Source: an uncultured Pelagibacteraceae bacterium | GTDB lineage: Bacteria; Pseudomonadota; Alphaproteobacteria; Pelagibacterales; Pelagibacteraceae | DNA length: 64,000 bases | Direction: 5' to 3' | Assembly: GCA_902547825.1 (NCBI GenBank) | Contig: CACCPE010000001.1 | Location: 1-64,000 of the forward strand | Program-made: the position numbers and the translations under genes | The notes under the pieces: model-generated | Told to the model about the DNA's origin: nothing | What the model saw: only the letters and a program-made list of their open reading frames with translations | Database searches by the model: none | Shown: piece by piece, positions 1 to 8,248 of the stretch | How positions within the stretch are numbered: position 1 is the first letter of the stretch | Layout: each line of letters begins with the position of its first letter

Positions 1-882
1 AGTTGGGTATCTTATGAACCTCAAGCAGAGATAGGTTCAAATAAAGTTCATTGGTTAGAGACATCTAGAGAAAATAACTGGTTTCCAACTGCTAAAGAAT
101 TAGATAATAAACTGAAAAAATTAGGGAAAAAGAAAAATTTAATTTTAATTTTAAATTCACCTAATAATCCCTCAGGTACAATATGCGATAATCTTAAAGA
201 ATTGGCTTTAGTAGCTAAAAAATACAAGTTAATTATTCTTTCAGATGAAATTTATACTGATCTTTCATTTGATAATAGCTACAAATCTATTTCCGAATTT
301 TATCCCAACTCTACTTTTATAAGTGGTGGATTAAGTAAATGGTGTGGAGCAGGCGGATGGAGACTAGGATTTCTAGCTGTTCCAAATAAATTAAAAGAAT
401 TCATGAAAAGTTTGAAATCTTTAGCAAGCGAATCTTATTCAACTGTAAATACACCAACTCAATTTGCTGCAGTCGAAGCTTACCATAGTGATTATGAGGA
501 TTACAAACTAAAAGTAAGATCTATACTTAATGCCGTAGGCACTTACGTTTACAATAATCTAAAATCAAATAAAATTTTAATTAATCCACCACAAGGAGCC
601 TTTTATTTAATGCCTGAATTTAAAAACAAAAAATTTAAAAGTTCTTCTCAATTGTGTGATGCTATATTGAATGATACAGGGGTTGCCATGTTACCTGGAT
701 CTGATTTTGGTTTTAGCCCAAAAAGAATGTTAGCTAGGTTAAGTTATACCGATTTCGACGGATTAGAATTTTTTAAAAGTGTCTCTAACTATAAATCTAT
801 AAGTGAGGAAATGGTTAAGAGGTATGCCCCAAATGTGGCTGAGGGCACTGCTAAGCTCTCAAATTGGGCCAAAAATTTATAA
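1..882 (+). CDS. class I/II aminotransferase, 5'-truncated by window edge
   Basis: The reading frame is open from base 1, so the tracked start at 202 is internal and the gene begins upstream of the window; 293 residues are visible out of roughly 400 usual for the family. PLP-dependent fold type I enzyme that moves an amino group between an amino acid and a 2-oxo acid. Seen: the NSPNNPSGT loop, SDEIYTDL (Asp and Tyr contacting PLP), the Schiff-base lysine in GGLSKWCGAGGWRLG, and near the C-terminus ARLSY, which holds the carboxylate-binding Arg. The substrate cannot be read from the sequence; aspartate/tyrosine/aromatic aminotransferases are nearest by motif. It is followed 63 bp later by the TRAP binding-protein gene, which has its own promoter-like sequence, so co-regulation is not implied. 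Confidence 0.9.
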   Translation, partial: SWVSYEPQAEIGSNKVHWLETSRENNWFPTAKELDNKLKKLGKKKNLILILNSPNNPSGTICDNLKELALVAKKYKLIILSDEIYTDLSFDNSYKSISEFYPNSTFISGGLSKWCGAGGWRLGFLAVPNKLKEFMKSLKSLASESYSTVNTPTQFAAVEAYHSDYEDYKLKVRSILNAVGTYVYNNLKSNKILINPPQGAFYLMPEFKNKKFKSSSQLCDAILNDTGVAMLPGSDFGFSPKRMLARLSYTDFDGLEFFKSVSNYKSISEEMVKRYAPNVAEGTAKLSNWAKNL

Positions 883-890
883 AAATCTCT

Positions 891-919
891 TTGACCTTAA
901 TTAAATATCGTAGTTAAAT
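891..919 (+). promoter_or_regulatory. candidate sigma-70 promoter of TAXI binding protein
   Basis: TTGACC and TTAAAT lie 17 bases apart, 27 bp before the ATG at 946. The -35 matches the consensus at 5 of 6 positions and the -10 at 4 of 6. The region is AT-rich, so chance matches are common. The transcript start is inferred, not shown. Confidence 0.35.
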
Positions 920-933
920 TAATCATTATAACA

Positions 934-940
934 AGAGGAG
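934..940 (+). promoter_or_regulatory. strong Shine-Dalgarno of TAXI binding protein
   Basis: AGAGGAG ends 5 bases before the ATG at 946. Most genes in this window have weak or no Shine-Dalgarno sequence, so this one stands out and fits a binding protein made in excess of its permease. Confidence 0.6.
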
Positions 941-945
941 TACAA

Positions 946-1950
946 ATGAAAAAAATGACGTCATTGATTTCAGCGGTACTAGTAATGTTTGCTTTTTCAA
1001 GCCCACTTACTTCAATCGCAAAATCAGCAGAGTTCTTCACTATAGGAACAGGCGGACCAACTGGAGTTTATTTCCAAACAGGTAACGCTATCTGTAAAAT
1101 GTTACACAAATCAGCAATTAGTGCTGACCACGGTAGAAAAAAAGGTACAGCTAAAGCTTATAGATGTACCGCACCTTCAACGGGTGGTTCTAACTACAAT
1201 ATTGGACAAATCAAAGATGGTGAGTTTCAATTTGGTGTTGCTCAGTCAGACTGGCAGTACCATGCTTACAATGGTTCTAGTAAATGGGAAGGAAAGCAGT
1301 TCAGCGACTTAAGAGCTGTATTTTCTGTTCACAATGAACCTTTCCAAATTTGGGCAAGTAAAAAATCTGGAATTAAGAATTTTAAAGGCCTAAAGGGAAA
1401 AACAGTAAACATAGGTAATCCAGGTTCTGGTCAAAGAGGAACTATGGAAGAATTAATGAAAGCTATGGGAGCAGATATGAGTATGTTTAAAGCAACTACT
1501 GAACTTACTTCTTCTGAACAAGTAAAAGCTCTTTGCGACGGTAAAATAGATGCATTTGGATACTCAGTAGGATTTCCAAATGGCGCTATGGAGCAAGCAG
1601 CCACTTGTAAAGCAAAAGCAAGCCCAATTAATTTAACTGGTGCGCCAGTGCAAGGCTTAATTGATGGTGCTGACTACTATGCAAAAGCTGTAATTCCAAA
1701 AGGAACTTACTCAAATCAGAAAAAAGACGCTACTACGTTTGGTGTAAAAGCTACTGTTGTTACTAGCGCAAATGTTTCTGAAGAGCTTGTATACTTAGTA
1801 ACAAAAGCGGTAATGGAAAACTTTGATGATTTCAGAGCTCAACACCCTGCTTTTGGACCATTGGAAAAGAAAAACATGATAGCTGACGGTTTATCAGCTC
1901 CATTACATCCAGGTGCAATTAAGTACTACAAAGAAGCTGGATTAATGTAA
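946..1950 (+). CDS. TAXI family TRAP transporter solute-binding protein
   Basis: Periplasmic receptor that captures a carboxylate-type substrate and delivers it to the TRAP permease encoded next. The first ~28 residues form a Sec signal peptide (MKKMTSLISAVLVMFAFSS, cleavage near AKSA). The mature protein opens with the TAXI hallmark FTIGTGGPTGVYFQTGNAIC, and later has the typical KGKTVNIGNPGSGQRGT segment. The 334-residue length is normal. The strong Shine-Dalgarno and the downstream terminator indicate high, partly independent expression. Substrate is unknown: glutamate has been described for one TAXI protein, but nothing here decides it. Six Cys residues lie in the precursor, at least two of them close together in the N-terminal lobe, which may form disulfides. 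Confidence 0.93.
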   Translation: MKKMTSLISAVLVMFAFSSPLTSIAKSAEFFTIGTGGPTGVYFQTGNAICKMLHKSAISADHGRKKGTAKAYRCTAPSTGGSNYNIGQIKDGEFQFGVAQSDWQYHAYNGSSKWEGKQFSDLRAVFSVHNEPFQIWASKKSGIKNFKGLKGKTVNIGNPGSGQRGTMEELMKAMGADMSMFKATTELTSSEQVKALCDGKIDAFGYSVGFPNGAMEQAATCKAKASPINLTGAPVQGLIDGADYYAKAVIPKGTYSNQKKDATTFGVKATVVTSANVSEELVYLVTKAVMENFDDFRAQHPAFGPLEKKNMIADGLSAPLHPGAIKYYKEAGLM

Positions 1951-1970
1951 TCTAACTTTTTAGTTTTATT

Positions 1971-2005
1971 AAAAAAGGCCCAATATTTATTGGGCCTTTT
2001 TTTTT
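1971..2005 (+). terminator. rho-independent terminator between binding protein and permease
   Basis: GGCCCAATA and TATTGGGCC form a 9-bp perfect inverted repeat with almost no loop (realistically 8 bp with a 4-base loop). It is preceded by an A-run and followed by nine T residues. It lies 20 bp after the stop of the TAXI gene and 23 bp before the permease start, so it probably lowers permease transcription relative to the binding protein. Confidence 0.85.
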
Positions 2006-2027
2006 AGAATAAGGTATCTTAACTAAA

Positions 2028-4355
2028 ATGAATCAAAACATTCAAAGTAAGATAAAAAAAAAAATTCAGGAAGATATTTCTCCGACTAGAAATTTATCAG
2101 GTATCCATTTAAAAATAGTTTTTGGAATAGCAATACTTTGGACCTTTTTCCAACTTTGGATTGCCTCTCCTTTTCCTTTTTGGTTAAATTTTGGAATGTT
2201 TAAGGGATTACCTGCTAGAGCAATTCATCTAGGTTTTGCTTTAACTTTAGCTTTTTTAATTTTTCCAGCAGTAAGGGGAAAAAAGATTTCAGTACTTGAT
2301 ATTATAATTAGTATAACTGGGGCATTAAGTTGTTTATATATTTATTTTTTCTATGACGATTTAGTAAATAGAGGCGGTATCCTTTTAATAAAAGAAGTAT
2401 TTGGTTTTAAAGTTCCAGTTGAACTTATAATTGGGGCCATAGGTATATTAATTTTGTTAGAAGCAACTAGACGAGCCATAGGCTTACCTTTAGTTATAAT
2501 TGCAATCTGTTTCCTCTTGTTTTCTTATTTCGGAAAGTATGCACCTGATATCATTTCTCATGGCGGACTTTCTGTAAAAAGATTAGTAGGATTTCAATGG
2601 TTTGATCAAGAAGCAATTTTCGGAATACCAATTGGAGTTTCAGTAGATTTTATATTTTTGTTTGTCCTCTTTGGAGCTTTATTAGAAACTGCTGGTGGCG
2701 GAAAGTATTTTTTAGATTTAGCTTTTGCAATGGTTGGAAAAATGCGAGGAGGTCCAGCAAAAGCTGCTATTTTAGGGTCTGGAATGACTGGTATGATCTC
2801 AGGCTCATCAATTGCAAATACTGTAACAACTGGAACTTTTACAATTCCAATAATGAAAAAAACAGGTTTCTCCCAAGAGAAAGCAGGAGCTATTGAGGTA
2901 TCTTCATCAGTTAACGGTCAAATAATGCCGCCAGTTATGGGAGCCGCTGCTTTTGTAATGGCAAGTTTTATAGGTGTTACGTATTTTGAAGTTGTTAAAC
3001 ATGCTTTTTTACCAGCTATCATTTCATACATTGCTTTATTTTATATTTCTCATTTAGAAGCCCTTAAATTAGGATTAAAAGGGATGGATGACGCTGATGT
3101 TCCTCACCTAAAGAAAACTTTTTTATCTGGTTTACATTTTTTAATTCCTATTTTTGTTTTAATTTTTTTACTTATTTATATGAGATATACAGCAGGTTTT
3201 TCTATCTTCTACGCAACGTTATCTTTAATATCTGTTAACTTAGTAAGCCGCATAATTAAAAATCCTGATTTTAAAACTGGTTTGATTGATTGGTACAATC
3301 AAACAATATTAGGTCTTCAAAAAGGTGCAATTAACATGGTAGGGGTAGGGATCGCAATCGCTACTGCAGGTATAATTGTTGGCGCGGTGGGTTCTACAGG
3401 TCTAAGTACAAATTTAATCATAGTGATTGAAACGATAGCAAGAGACAATGTAATTATATTAATTTTATTAACTATTATACTTTGCTTGTTACTTGGAATG
3501 GGTCTTCCTACAACTGCAAACTATGTAGTAGTTGCTTCTCTAATGGCTACAGTTTTAGTTGATGTTGGAAATGCTTCGGGCTTTATTTTTCCCTTAATTG
3601 CAGTTCATTTATTCGTATTTTATTTTGGATTGATGGCCGATGTAACACCCCCCGTTGGTTTAGCATCTTATGCAGCAGCGGCAATTTCTGGTGGTGATCC
3701 TTTAAGAACGGGACTTCAAGCTATTTGGTATAGTTTAAGAACTGGAATTTTACCAATAGTCTTTTTGTTTAATCACGAACTACTATTAATAGGGGTAGAT
3801 AGTATCTGGCAAGCTTTGTTAGTTATAGTAACTTCATTGATTGGAATTTTAGTTTTTACTGCTGCTACTCAACAATGGTTTATAAATAGGTTAAGATGGT
3901 ATGAGATCATAGCGTTTTTAATAATATCTTTATCTTTTTTAGCTCCAGATTATGTTTTAGGTAAATTCTATCCTAAATTTAATGAGCAAAAACTTTCTGC
4001 AGAAAATATTCAAAATTTATCTTTTGACCCATCAAAAGAAGTTCATATAAAAGTCACACGAGTTACTGAATACGGAGAAAGATATAAACTATTTGTTATC
4101 GATAAAGGGAAATTTGAAAATAATTATAACCTTGAAGAATATGGTATGACTTTAATTGACCAGAACGATCAATTAACCATCAATAAATTAAACTGGAAAG
4201 GGGAAGCAAAAAAATCTGGAATACAAATGGGTGATATTATTAGTAATTTTAAAATTGAAAATCCTGATAGACCAAATAAAAATATAATCTACCCTTTTGC
4301 GTTAATTTGTCTTTTTGCTTTTGGTTATTTAAACTATAAGAGAACAACTAAATGA
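2028..4355 (+). CDS. TRAP transporter fused permease (4TM/12TM) with C-terminal DUF3394-like region
   Basis: Single-chain TRAP permease joining the small DctQ-like (4 TM) and large DctM-like (12 TM) components, as is normal for TAXI systems; it drives uptake of the bound substrate with an ion gradient. Hydrophobic segments run from about residue 25 to 640. Conserved DctM stretches include GSGMTGMISGSSIANTVTTG and the GMGLPTTANYVVVASL loop. After about residue 650 comes a ~110-residue soluble region resembling DUF3394 with a PDZ-like GEAKKSGIQMGDII, then a last membrane helix and KRTTK tail. The stop overlaps the next ATG by 4 bases (ATGA), implying translational coupling to the propeller gene. 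Confidence 0.92.
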   Translation: MNQNIQSKIKKKIQEDISPTRNLSGIHLKIVFGIAILWTFFQLWIASPFPFWLNFGMFKGLPARAIHLGFALTLAFLIFPAVRGKKISVLDIIISITGALSCLYIYFFYDDLVNRGGILLIKEVFGFKVPVELIIGAIGILILLEATRRAIGLPLVIIAICFLLFSYFGKYAPDIISHGGLSVKRLVGFQWFDQEAIFGIPIGVSVDFIFLFVLFGALLETAGGGKYFLDLAFAMVGKMRGGPAKAAILGSGMTGMISGSSIANTVTTGTFTIPIMKKTGFSQEKAGAIEVSSSVNGQIMPPVMGAAAFVMASFIGVTYFEVVKHAFLPAIISYIALFYISHLEALKLGLKGMDDADVPHLKKTFLSGLHFLIPIFVLIFLLIYMRYTAGFSIFYATLSLISVNLVSRIIKNPDFKTGLIDWYNQTILGLQKGAINMVGVGIAIATAGIIVGAVGSTGLSTNLIIVIETIARDNVIILILLTIILCLLLGMGLPTTANYVVVASLMATVLVDVGNASGFIFPLIAVHLFVFYFGLMADVTPPVGLASYAAAAISGGDPLRTGLQAIWYSLRTGILPIVFLFNHELLLIGVDSIWQALLVIVTSLIGILVFTAATQQWFINRLRWYEIIAFLIISLSFLAPDYVLGKFYPKFNEQKLSAENIQNLSFDPSKEVHIKVTRVTEYGERYKLFVIDKGKFENNYNLEEYGMTLIDQNDQLTINKLNWKGEAKKSGIQMGDIISNFKIENPDRPNKNIIYPFALICLFAFGYLNYKRTTK

Positions 4356-5689
4356 AAAAAATTATTTTTCTTACAACAATTGGCCTAATTATAGCTGTTT
4401 TCATTAGTTTCTGGTTGATAATAAGCAGTGGTTATGACAAACAAAATAAATCAATTCTTTTTTTAAAAAAAATTATACCCAGTTCAATCGCTAGAAATGT
4501 ACGAGATACTATTTTTTTTATACCAACTTTACAGGAAAGAAATAAATTTTTAGAACTGCAACTTCAGAAATATGAGCAAGGTTTAAAAGGATCTCTTTTT
4601 TATGACGAGAAAATTCAAAAAAAAAATTTAAATTATCAAGTAAAAAAATTTTTCTTACCTTACCCAAGTTTAGATTTAAGTCTAGGCTGGCAAGCGGAAA
4701 AAAACTCCACACGAGCACATTACTTGGAAATAATTGGTGATAAAGTTTTGGTAATCTCAGGAGAAGGTGAAACAATTTATTTTGAAAAACAAAATATAAA
4801 TAAAAATTTTTTAAATCAAAAATATCTAAACAACAATTTACAAGACGTTATAAAAAAAAGAAATAATACTTTAAGCGGCATAAGAGATTTATTTTATGAA
4901 GAAGATTTCATTTATATCAGTGTTGTTGAGATTGGCCAAAAAGGAGGAACACTTAACATTTATAGAGCAAAAAAAGATTTTGAATTTTTAAATTTTGAAA
5001 TTTTTTTTGAAAGCAAAGAGTTCTACGAAAAAGGATATACTTTACAAAGCGGCGGAAGATTAGAAAGCTTTACAAATAATGAAATACTACTAAGTGTAGG
5101 TTTTTTTAATAAACATGAATTTGCTCAAGATGAAAAATCTTTATTAGGAAAAATAATTTCAATTAACAAAGAAAATAAGAATTTTAAAATCCAATCTAGG
5201 GGTCACAGAAATCCCCAAGGTTTATATTACTGGAAGGAGAAAAATATAATTGTAAATTCAGAACATGGACCTAAAGGGGGAGATGAAGTAAATCTAAACT
5301 ATTTAAATAAGAAAATTGAAAAAAACTTTGGCTGGCCAATCTCTTCTTACGGAGAGGCATATACAAGTAAACAAAAAGAGTTTTTTGATAATAGAGGATA
5401 TCTAAAAAAATCACATAGTGATTTTGGTTTTATCGAGCCATTAAAATACTTTAATCCCTCTATCGGGATTAGTGAGATTGTACAACTTAATGATTCAATT
5501 TATGTTTCATCTTTAAGAGCAGAGTCGATTTATGTTATTAAACTATCAGATAAAGAGATAGTTGAGAGGATATCAAGATTAAAGTTTGACAATCGAATAA
5601 GAGACCTAAAATACGATGAAGATAGCAAGTCCTTTTTTTTAATATTTGAAAATACACCTGCTGTTGGTTTCATAAAATTATTAAATTAG
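4352..5689 (+). CDS. membrane-anchored glucose/sorbosone dehydrogenase-like beta-propeller
   Basis: One N-terminal membrane helix (residues ~4-26) anchors a periplasmic domain related to PQQ-dependent soluble aldose/sorbosone dehydrogenases (GSDH, YliI-like). Family motifs are GHRNPQG (284-290), EHGPKGGDE (304-312) and NFGWP. The family normally has a catalytic His just before the GGRL or SGRL turn; here the stretch reads LQSGGRL (231-237) with no His, so the classical activity may be lost. Residues 55-100 are charged and possibly coiled. Its start overlaps the TRAP permease stop, so it is probably made with the transporter and may act on or bind the same nutrient; this last point is inference. 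Confidence is high for the fold, low for enzymatic function. Confidence 0.75.
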   Translation: MKKIIFLTTIGLIIAVFISFWLIISSGYDKQNKSILFLKKIIPSSIARNVRDTIFFIPTLQERNKFLELQLQKYEQGLKGSLFYDEKIQKKNLNYQVKKFFLPYPSLDLSLGWQAEKNSTRAHYLEIIGDKVLVISGEGETIYFEKQNINKNFLNQKYLNNNLQDVIKKRNNTLSGIRDLFYEEDFIYISVVEIGQKGGTLNIYRAKKDFEFLNFEIFFESKEFYEKGYTLQSGGRLESFTNNEILLSVGFFNKHEFAQDEKSLLGKIISINKENKNFKIQSRGHRNPQGLYYWKEKNIIVNSEHGPKGGDEVNLNYLNKKIEKNFGWPISSYGEAYTSKQKEFFDNRGYLKKSHSDFGFIEPLKYFNPSIGISEIVQLNDSIYVSSLRAESIYVIKLSDKEIVERISRLKFDNRIRDLKYDEDSKSFFLIFENTPAVGFIKLLN

Positions 5690-5715
5690 GATTAGTCTAA
5701 CAGTTGTAATTATTT

Positions 5716-6414
5716 ATGAAAAATTTCTTAAAAGTTTTAATATTATTATGCATATTTTCTACCTCAATAAACGCTGAAGTAAATTTTCAGCAAAAAAAGT
5801 TTTATTATGAAAACCTAGTTAAAAATTGGTCTAAAATATTTCCAGACAGTAACAGGAATGCTGCCGGTCCAAGGTTTTTCAAGTATTTAATAGACCAAGA
5901 CTTATCTTACGAAGAGTTTAAGGAATATAATAAATTTTATTGTCCTGTTTCAGGTTCATTAATCAACCCGGGAGAAAAACCTGATTATATTTATGTTAAA
6001 GAGTTAAGAACACAAAAAAATATTTGTGGTGAGCTTTATAGATGTTGTTGGCCTTGTTCTTGCGATCTCATGAATTATACAAAAGTTAAAAAAATTAAAC
6101 ACAAATTTAAAGACGGTCCTAAAAAAATTGATGTTTTACTAATTAACAATCCTTGTTCAAAAAAAGATTTTCCTGAGGAAGTAAATAGAAGTTATTTCTG
6201 TAAAAATCAAAGACTAAATGATGAAGAAGTATTTGTAGTCGACGGTAAACTTGTAATAGGTCTTTTCTATGAAGCCAAGAAATGTCAAAAAGCTGATATT
6301 AAAAAGATAGAAGCCAATGAAATTACAGGAAGATTTTGTGCTTTTAAAAACGATATTCCGCTGGAAGAAATGAATATTGGTATGGGTGATATTTTTATTA
6401 GGATGGCGAGATAG
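5716..6414 (+). CDS. exported cysteine-rich protein of unknown function
   Basis: I do not recognise the family. A signal peptide is clear (KNFLKVLILLCIFSTSINA). The mature part of about 212 residues holds ten Cys, including the dense cluster CGELYRCCWPCSCD, so a disulfide-bonded or metal-binding periplasmic protein is likely. FYCPVSGSLINPG resembles neither thioredoxin nor a c-type haem site (no CxxCH). It starts 26 bp after the propeller gene on the same strand, so it may be the last gene of the TRAP operon. Its 3' end overlaps the convergent FG-GAP gene by 17 bp. Confidence 0.75.
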   Translation: MKNFLKVLILLCIFSTSINAEVNFQQKKFYYENLVKNWSKIFPDSNRNAAGPRFFKYLIDQDLSYEEFKEYNKFYCPVSGSLINPGEKPDYIYVKELRTQKNICGELYRCCWPCSCDLMNYTKVKKIKHKFKDGPKKIDVLLINNPCSKKDFPEEVNRSYFCKNQRLNDEEVFVVDGKLVIGLFYEAKKCQKADIKKIEANEITGRFCAFKNDIPLEEMNIGMGDIFIRMAR

Positions 6415-7849
6415 TCATATTGCTTTGTTTGAAAATATAAGTCTTACCTGTTTCTTTTATTTTATAATTATTTGTTTTTCCGTTTGTCCATTTAATTTGT
6501 ACTTCAAAGTCTTTTTCACCATTTCTAATTCCATAATGGGCAACAGGTTCCATTTGGCATAGATATCCTGAACCAGAGTCTATTGTTTTAGAATGTTTTC
6601 TTAAATTGGATGTTAGTGTCACCGTTGCACCTCTAGCTGGAGCTCCATTTTTATTCAAAGCTTTTATTCTTAAATAATTCTTATCTTTTTTTACGTTTGC
6701 TTTGTAAAGTGTAAGTATTTGATTTCCTGTTTCTCCGTGGGCAATCAATAATTCTAAAATTCCGTCTTTATCAATGTCCGCTACAGCAGCACCAGTTCCA
6801 AGACCATTTGCCTCAGAGTTAGAAGTGATATCGATTTCTATTAATTTTCCATTTTCCTTAATTTTAAATAATTTATTTGCTTCCCCAATATTATTAAGAA
6901 ATATTTCATCATATCCATCATTATCAAAATCAGCTGAAATAACCGTTCGAATTTTAGATGGCCTTTTAAAATTACTATCGGCAATGTCTTTAAAGGAGTT
7001 TTCTTTTTTTATAAAAATACGGTGTTCTCCATCCCAATTTCCACTAACAATATCTAATTGACCTCTGTACAAAATATCACTTAACGCAGTACCTCTTCCA
7101 TTTTCATAAGGGTCTAACACATTATACCCAGAAGCCATATCATAAAAAACTCCGTCAACATTCTTATATAAAAAATTTACTCCCCTTTCATTAGCTGCGA
7201 AAATATCAATATTGTTTGATAATATATGTCCAGCAACGACTGCTCTTCCCCCAGTTATTTTATCCAAGCCGAACTCTGCTGCCCTATCTTTTATTCTTCC
7301 CTTTAACTTTTCATAAAATCTTGTTGGACCACCATAATTAGCAACATAAATACCATATTTTCCATTTCCTTTTCTATCTACACATACAACGGAACGACCG
7401 GCTGTGAAGTTTAAATCTATTTGATTTTTCTTTTGTTCAAAAATGTCAGAAAATTTTTTATTTTTTAGATCTATTAATCGGTCGGAATATTTTTTTTCAC
7501 CACTATAAGTATCAGTATTTAAAAAATAAATCTCTTCATACCCGTCAGAGTCAATATCGCAAGCAGCTACACCAATAGTAAAACTTCTTTTATCTGCAAA
7601 CTTAACATCATTTACAATATTTATTAGTTTATTATTTTTGTATGACAAAGCTAAATTTTCACTTCCAAAACCAGCTACTATAAATTCATAAGTACCATCG
7701 TTATCAACATCAGCTACAGAAATACCATATCTAAGACTTTCATAGTTATTTTCTATTAGATCTGTAATGTTCTTAAAGAAATTCGCAGACGCACTTTTAA
7801 TTGTAATAAAAATAAATAATAGTGAAACGAGGACAGTTTTTAATTTCAT
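6398..7849 (-). CDS. FG-GAP/VCBS repeat protein with ASPIC/UnbV domain
   Basis: Secreted beta-propeller-type protein. A signal peptide (LKTVLVSLLFIFITIKSASA) is followed by repeats with calcium-binding DxDxDG motifs: DVDNDGTYEF, DIDSDGYEEI, DFDNDGYDEI and DIDKDGILEL. The C-terminal ~90 residues match the ASPIC/UnbV module (ARGATVTLTSNLRKHSKTID, then HYGIRNGEKDFEVQIKWTNG). Such proteins are related to CRTAC1 and their biochemical role is mostly unknown; cell-surface binding or adhesion is usually suggested. It is the last gene of a minus-strand run, 6 bp after the thioesterase gene, which is an unexpected neighbour functionally. 483 residues. Confidence 0.88.
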   Translation of the reverse strand: MKLKTVLVSLLFIFITIKSASANFFKNITDLIENNYESLRYGISVADVDNDGTYEFIVAGFGSENLALSYKNNKLINIVNDVKFADKRSFTIGVAACDIDSDGYEEIYFLNTDTYSGEKKYSDRLIDLKNKKFSDIFEQKKNQIDLNFTAGRSVVCVDRKGNGKYGIYVANYGGPTRFYEKLKGRIKDRAAEFGLDKITGGRAVVAGHILSNNIDIFAANERGVNFLYKNVDGVFYDMASGYNVLDPYENGRGTALSDILYRGQLDIVSGNWDGEHRIFIKKENSFKDIADSNFKRPSKIRTVISADFDNDGYDEIFLNNIGEANKLFKIKENGKLIEIDITSNSEANGLGTGAAVADIDKDGILELLIAHGETGNQILTLYKANVKKDKNYLRIKALNKNGAPARGATVTLTSNLRKHSKTIDSGSGYLCQMEPVAHYGIRNGEKDFEVQIKWTNGKTNNYKIKETGKTYIFKQSNMTISPS

Positions 7850-7855
7850 TAAATA

Positions 7856-8248
7856 CTACTGTAGTATTTTCCAAGTTCCACTTGCAGAGGCTACTATGTC
7901 GCTTGAATTAGAAATTTCACAAGAAATAAAAACAAGTGTTTTAGTTTTTTTTAATATTTTTACTTTCCCAACAAGTTTATCACCAAGTTGGCCTACTGAG
8001 ATAAATTTCATATCTAAATTAATTGTTACACATCTCTTGTCACCAGCAACTCTATGTGCAGCAGTCCCCATGCCAGTATCAGCAATAGTAGAGAGGAATC
8101 CACCATGTGCAATTTTACCAGTGTTTAAATGAATTTCTTTAACTTCTACCGTAAAATCATATTGAGTTTCGCTAATCTTTTTTAGCTCTAATCCACCGAG
8201 ATGTTTCATAAATCCTTGATTAGATTCGTCCATAATTTTTTTTACCAT
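7856..8248 (-). CDS. PaaI-type hotdog-fold acyl-CoA thioesterase
   Basis: Small 130-residue hotdog protein that probably hydrolyses an acyl-CoA thioester in the cytoplasm. The diagnostic active-site stretch is TGKIAHGGFLSTIADTGMGT, in which HGG and the following Asp line the catalytic region, followed by the TINLDMKFI strand. Length is normal. It overlaps the end of the upstream EamA gene by 29 bp, so the two are likely translationally coupled. The acyl substrate cannot be told; phenylacetyl-CoA thioesterase is only the name-giving member. Confidence 0.85.
   Translation of the reverse strand: MVKKIMDESNQGFMKHLGGLELKKISETQYDFTVEVKEIHLNTGKIAHGGFLSTIADTGMGTAAHRVAGDKRCVTINLDMKFISVGQLGDKLVGKVKILKKTKTLVFISCEISNSSDIVASASGTWKILQ

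Noticed and set aside
1121-1312. Plus-strand 63-aa ORF inside the TAXI gene
   Set aside because: Out-of-frame shadow of the binding-protein coding region.
7767-8132. Plus-strand ORF of 121 aa across the thioesterase gene
   Set aside because: Opposes two well-supported minus-strand genes.
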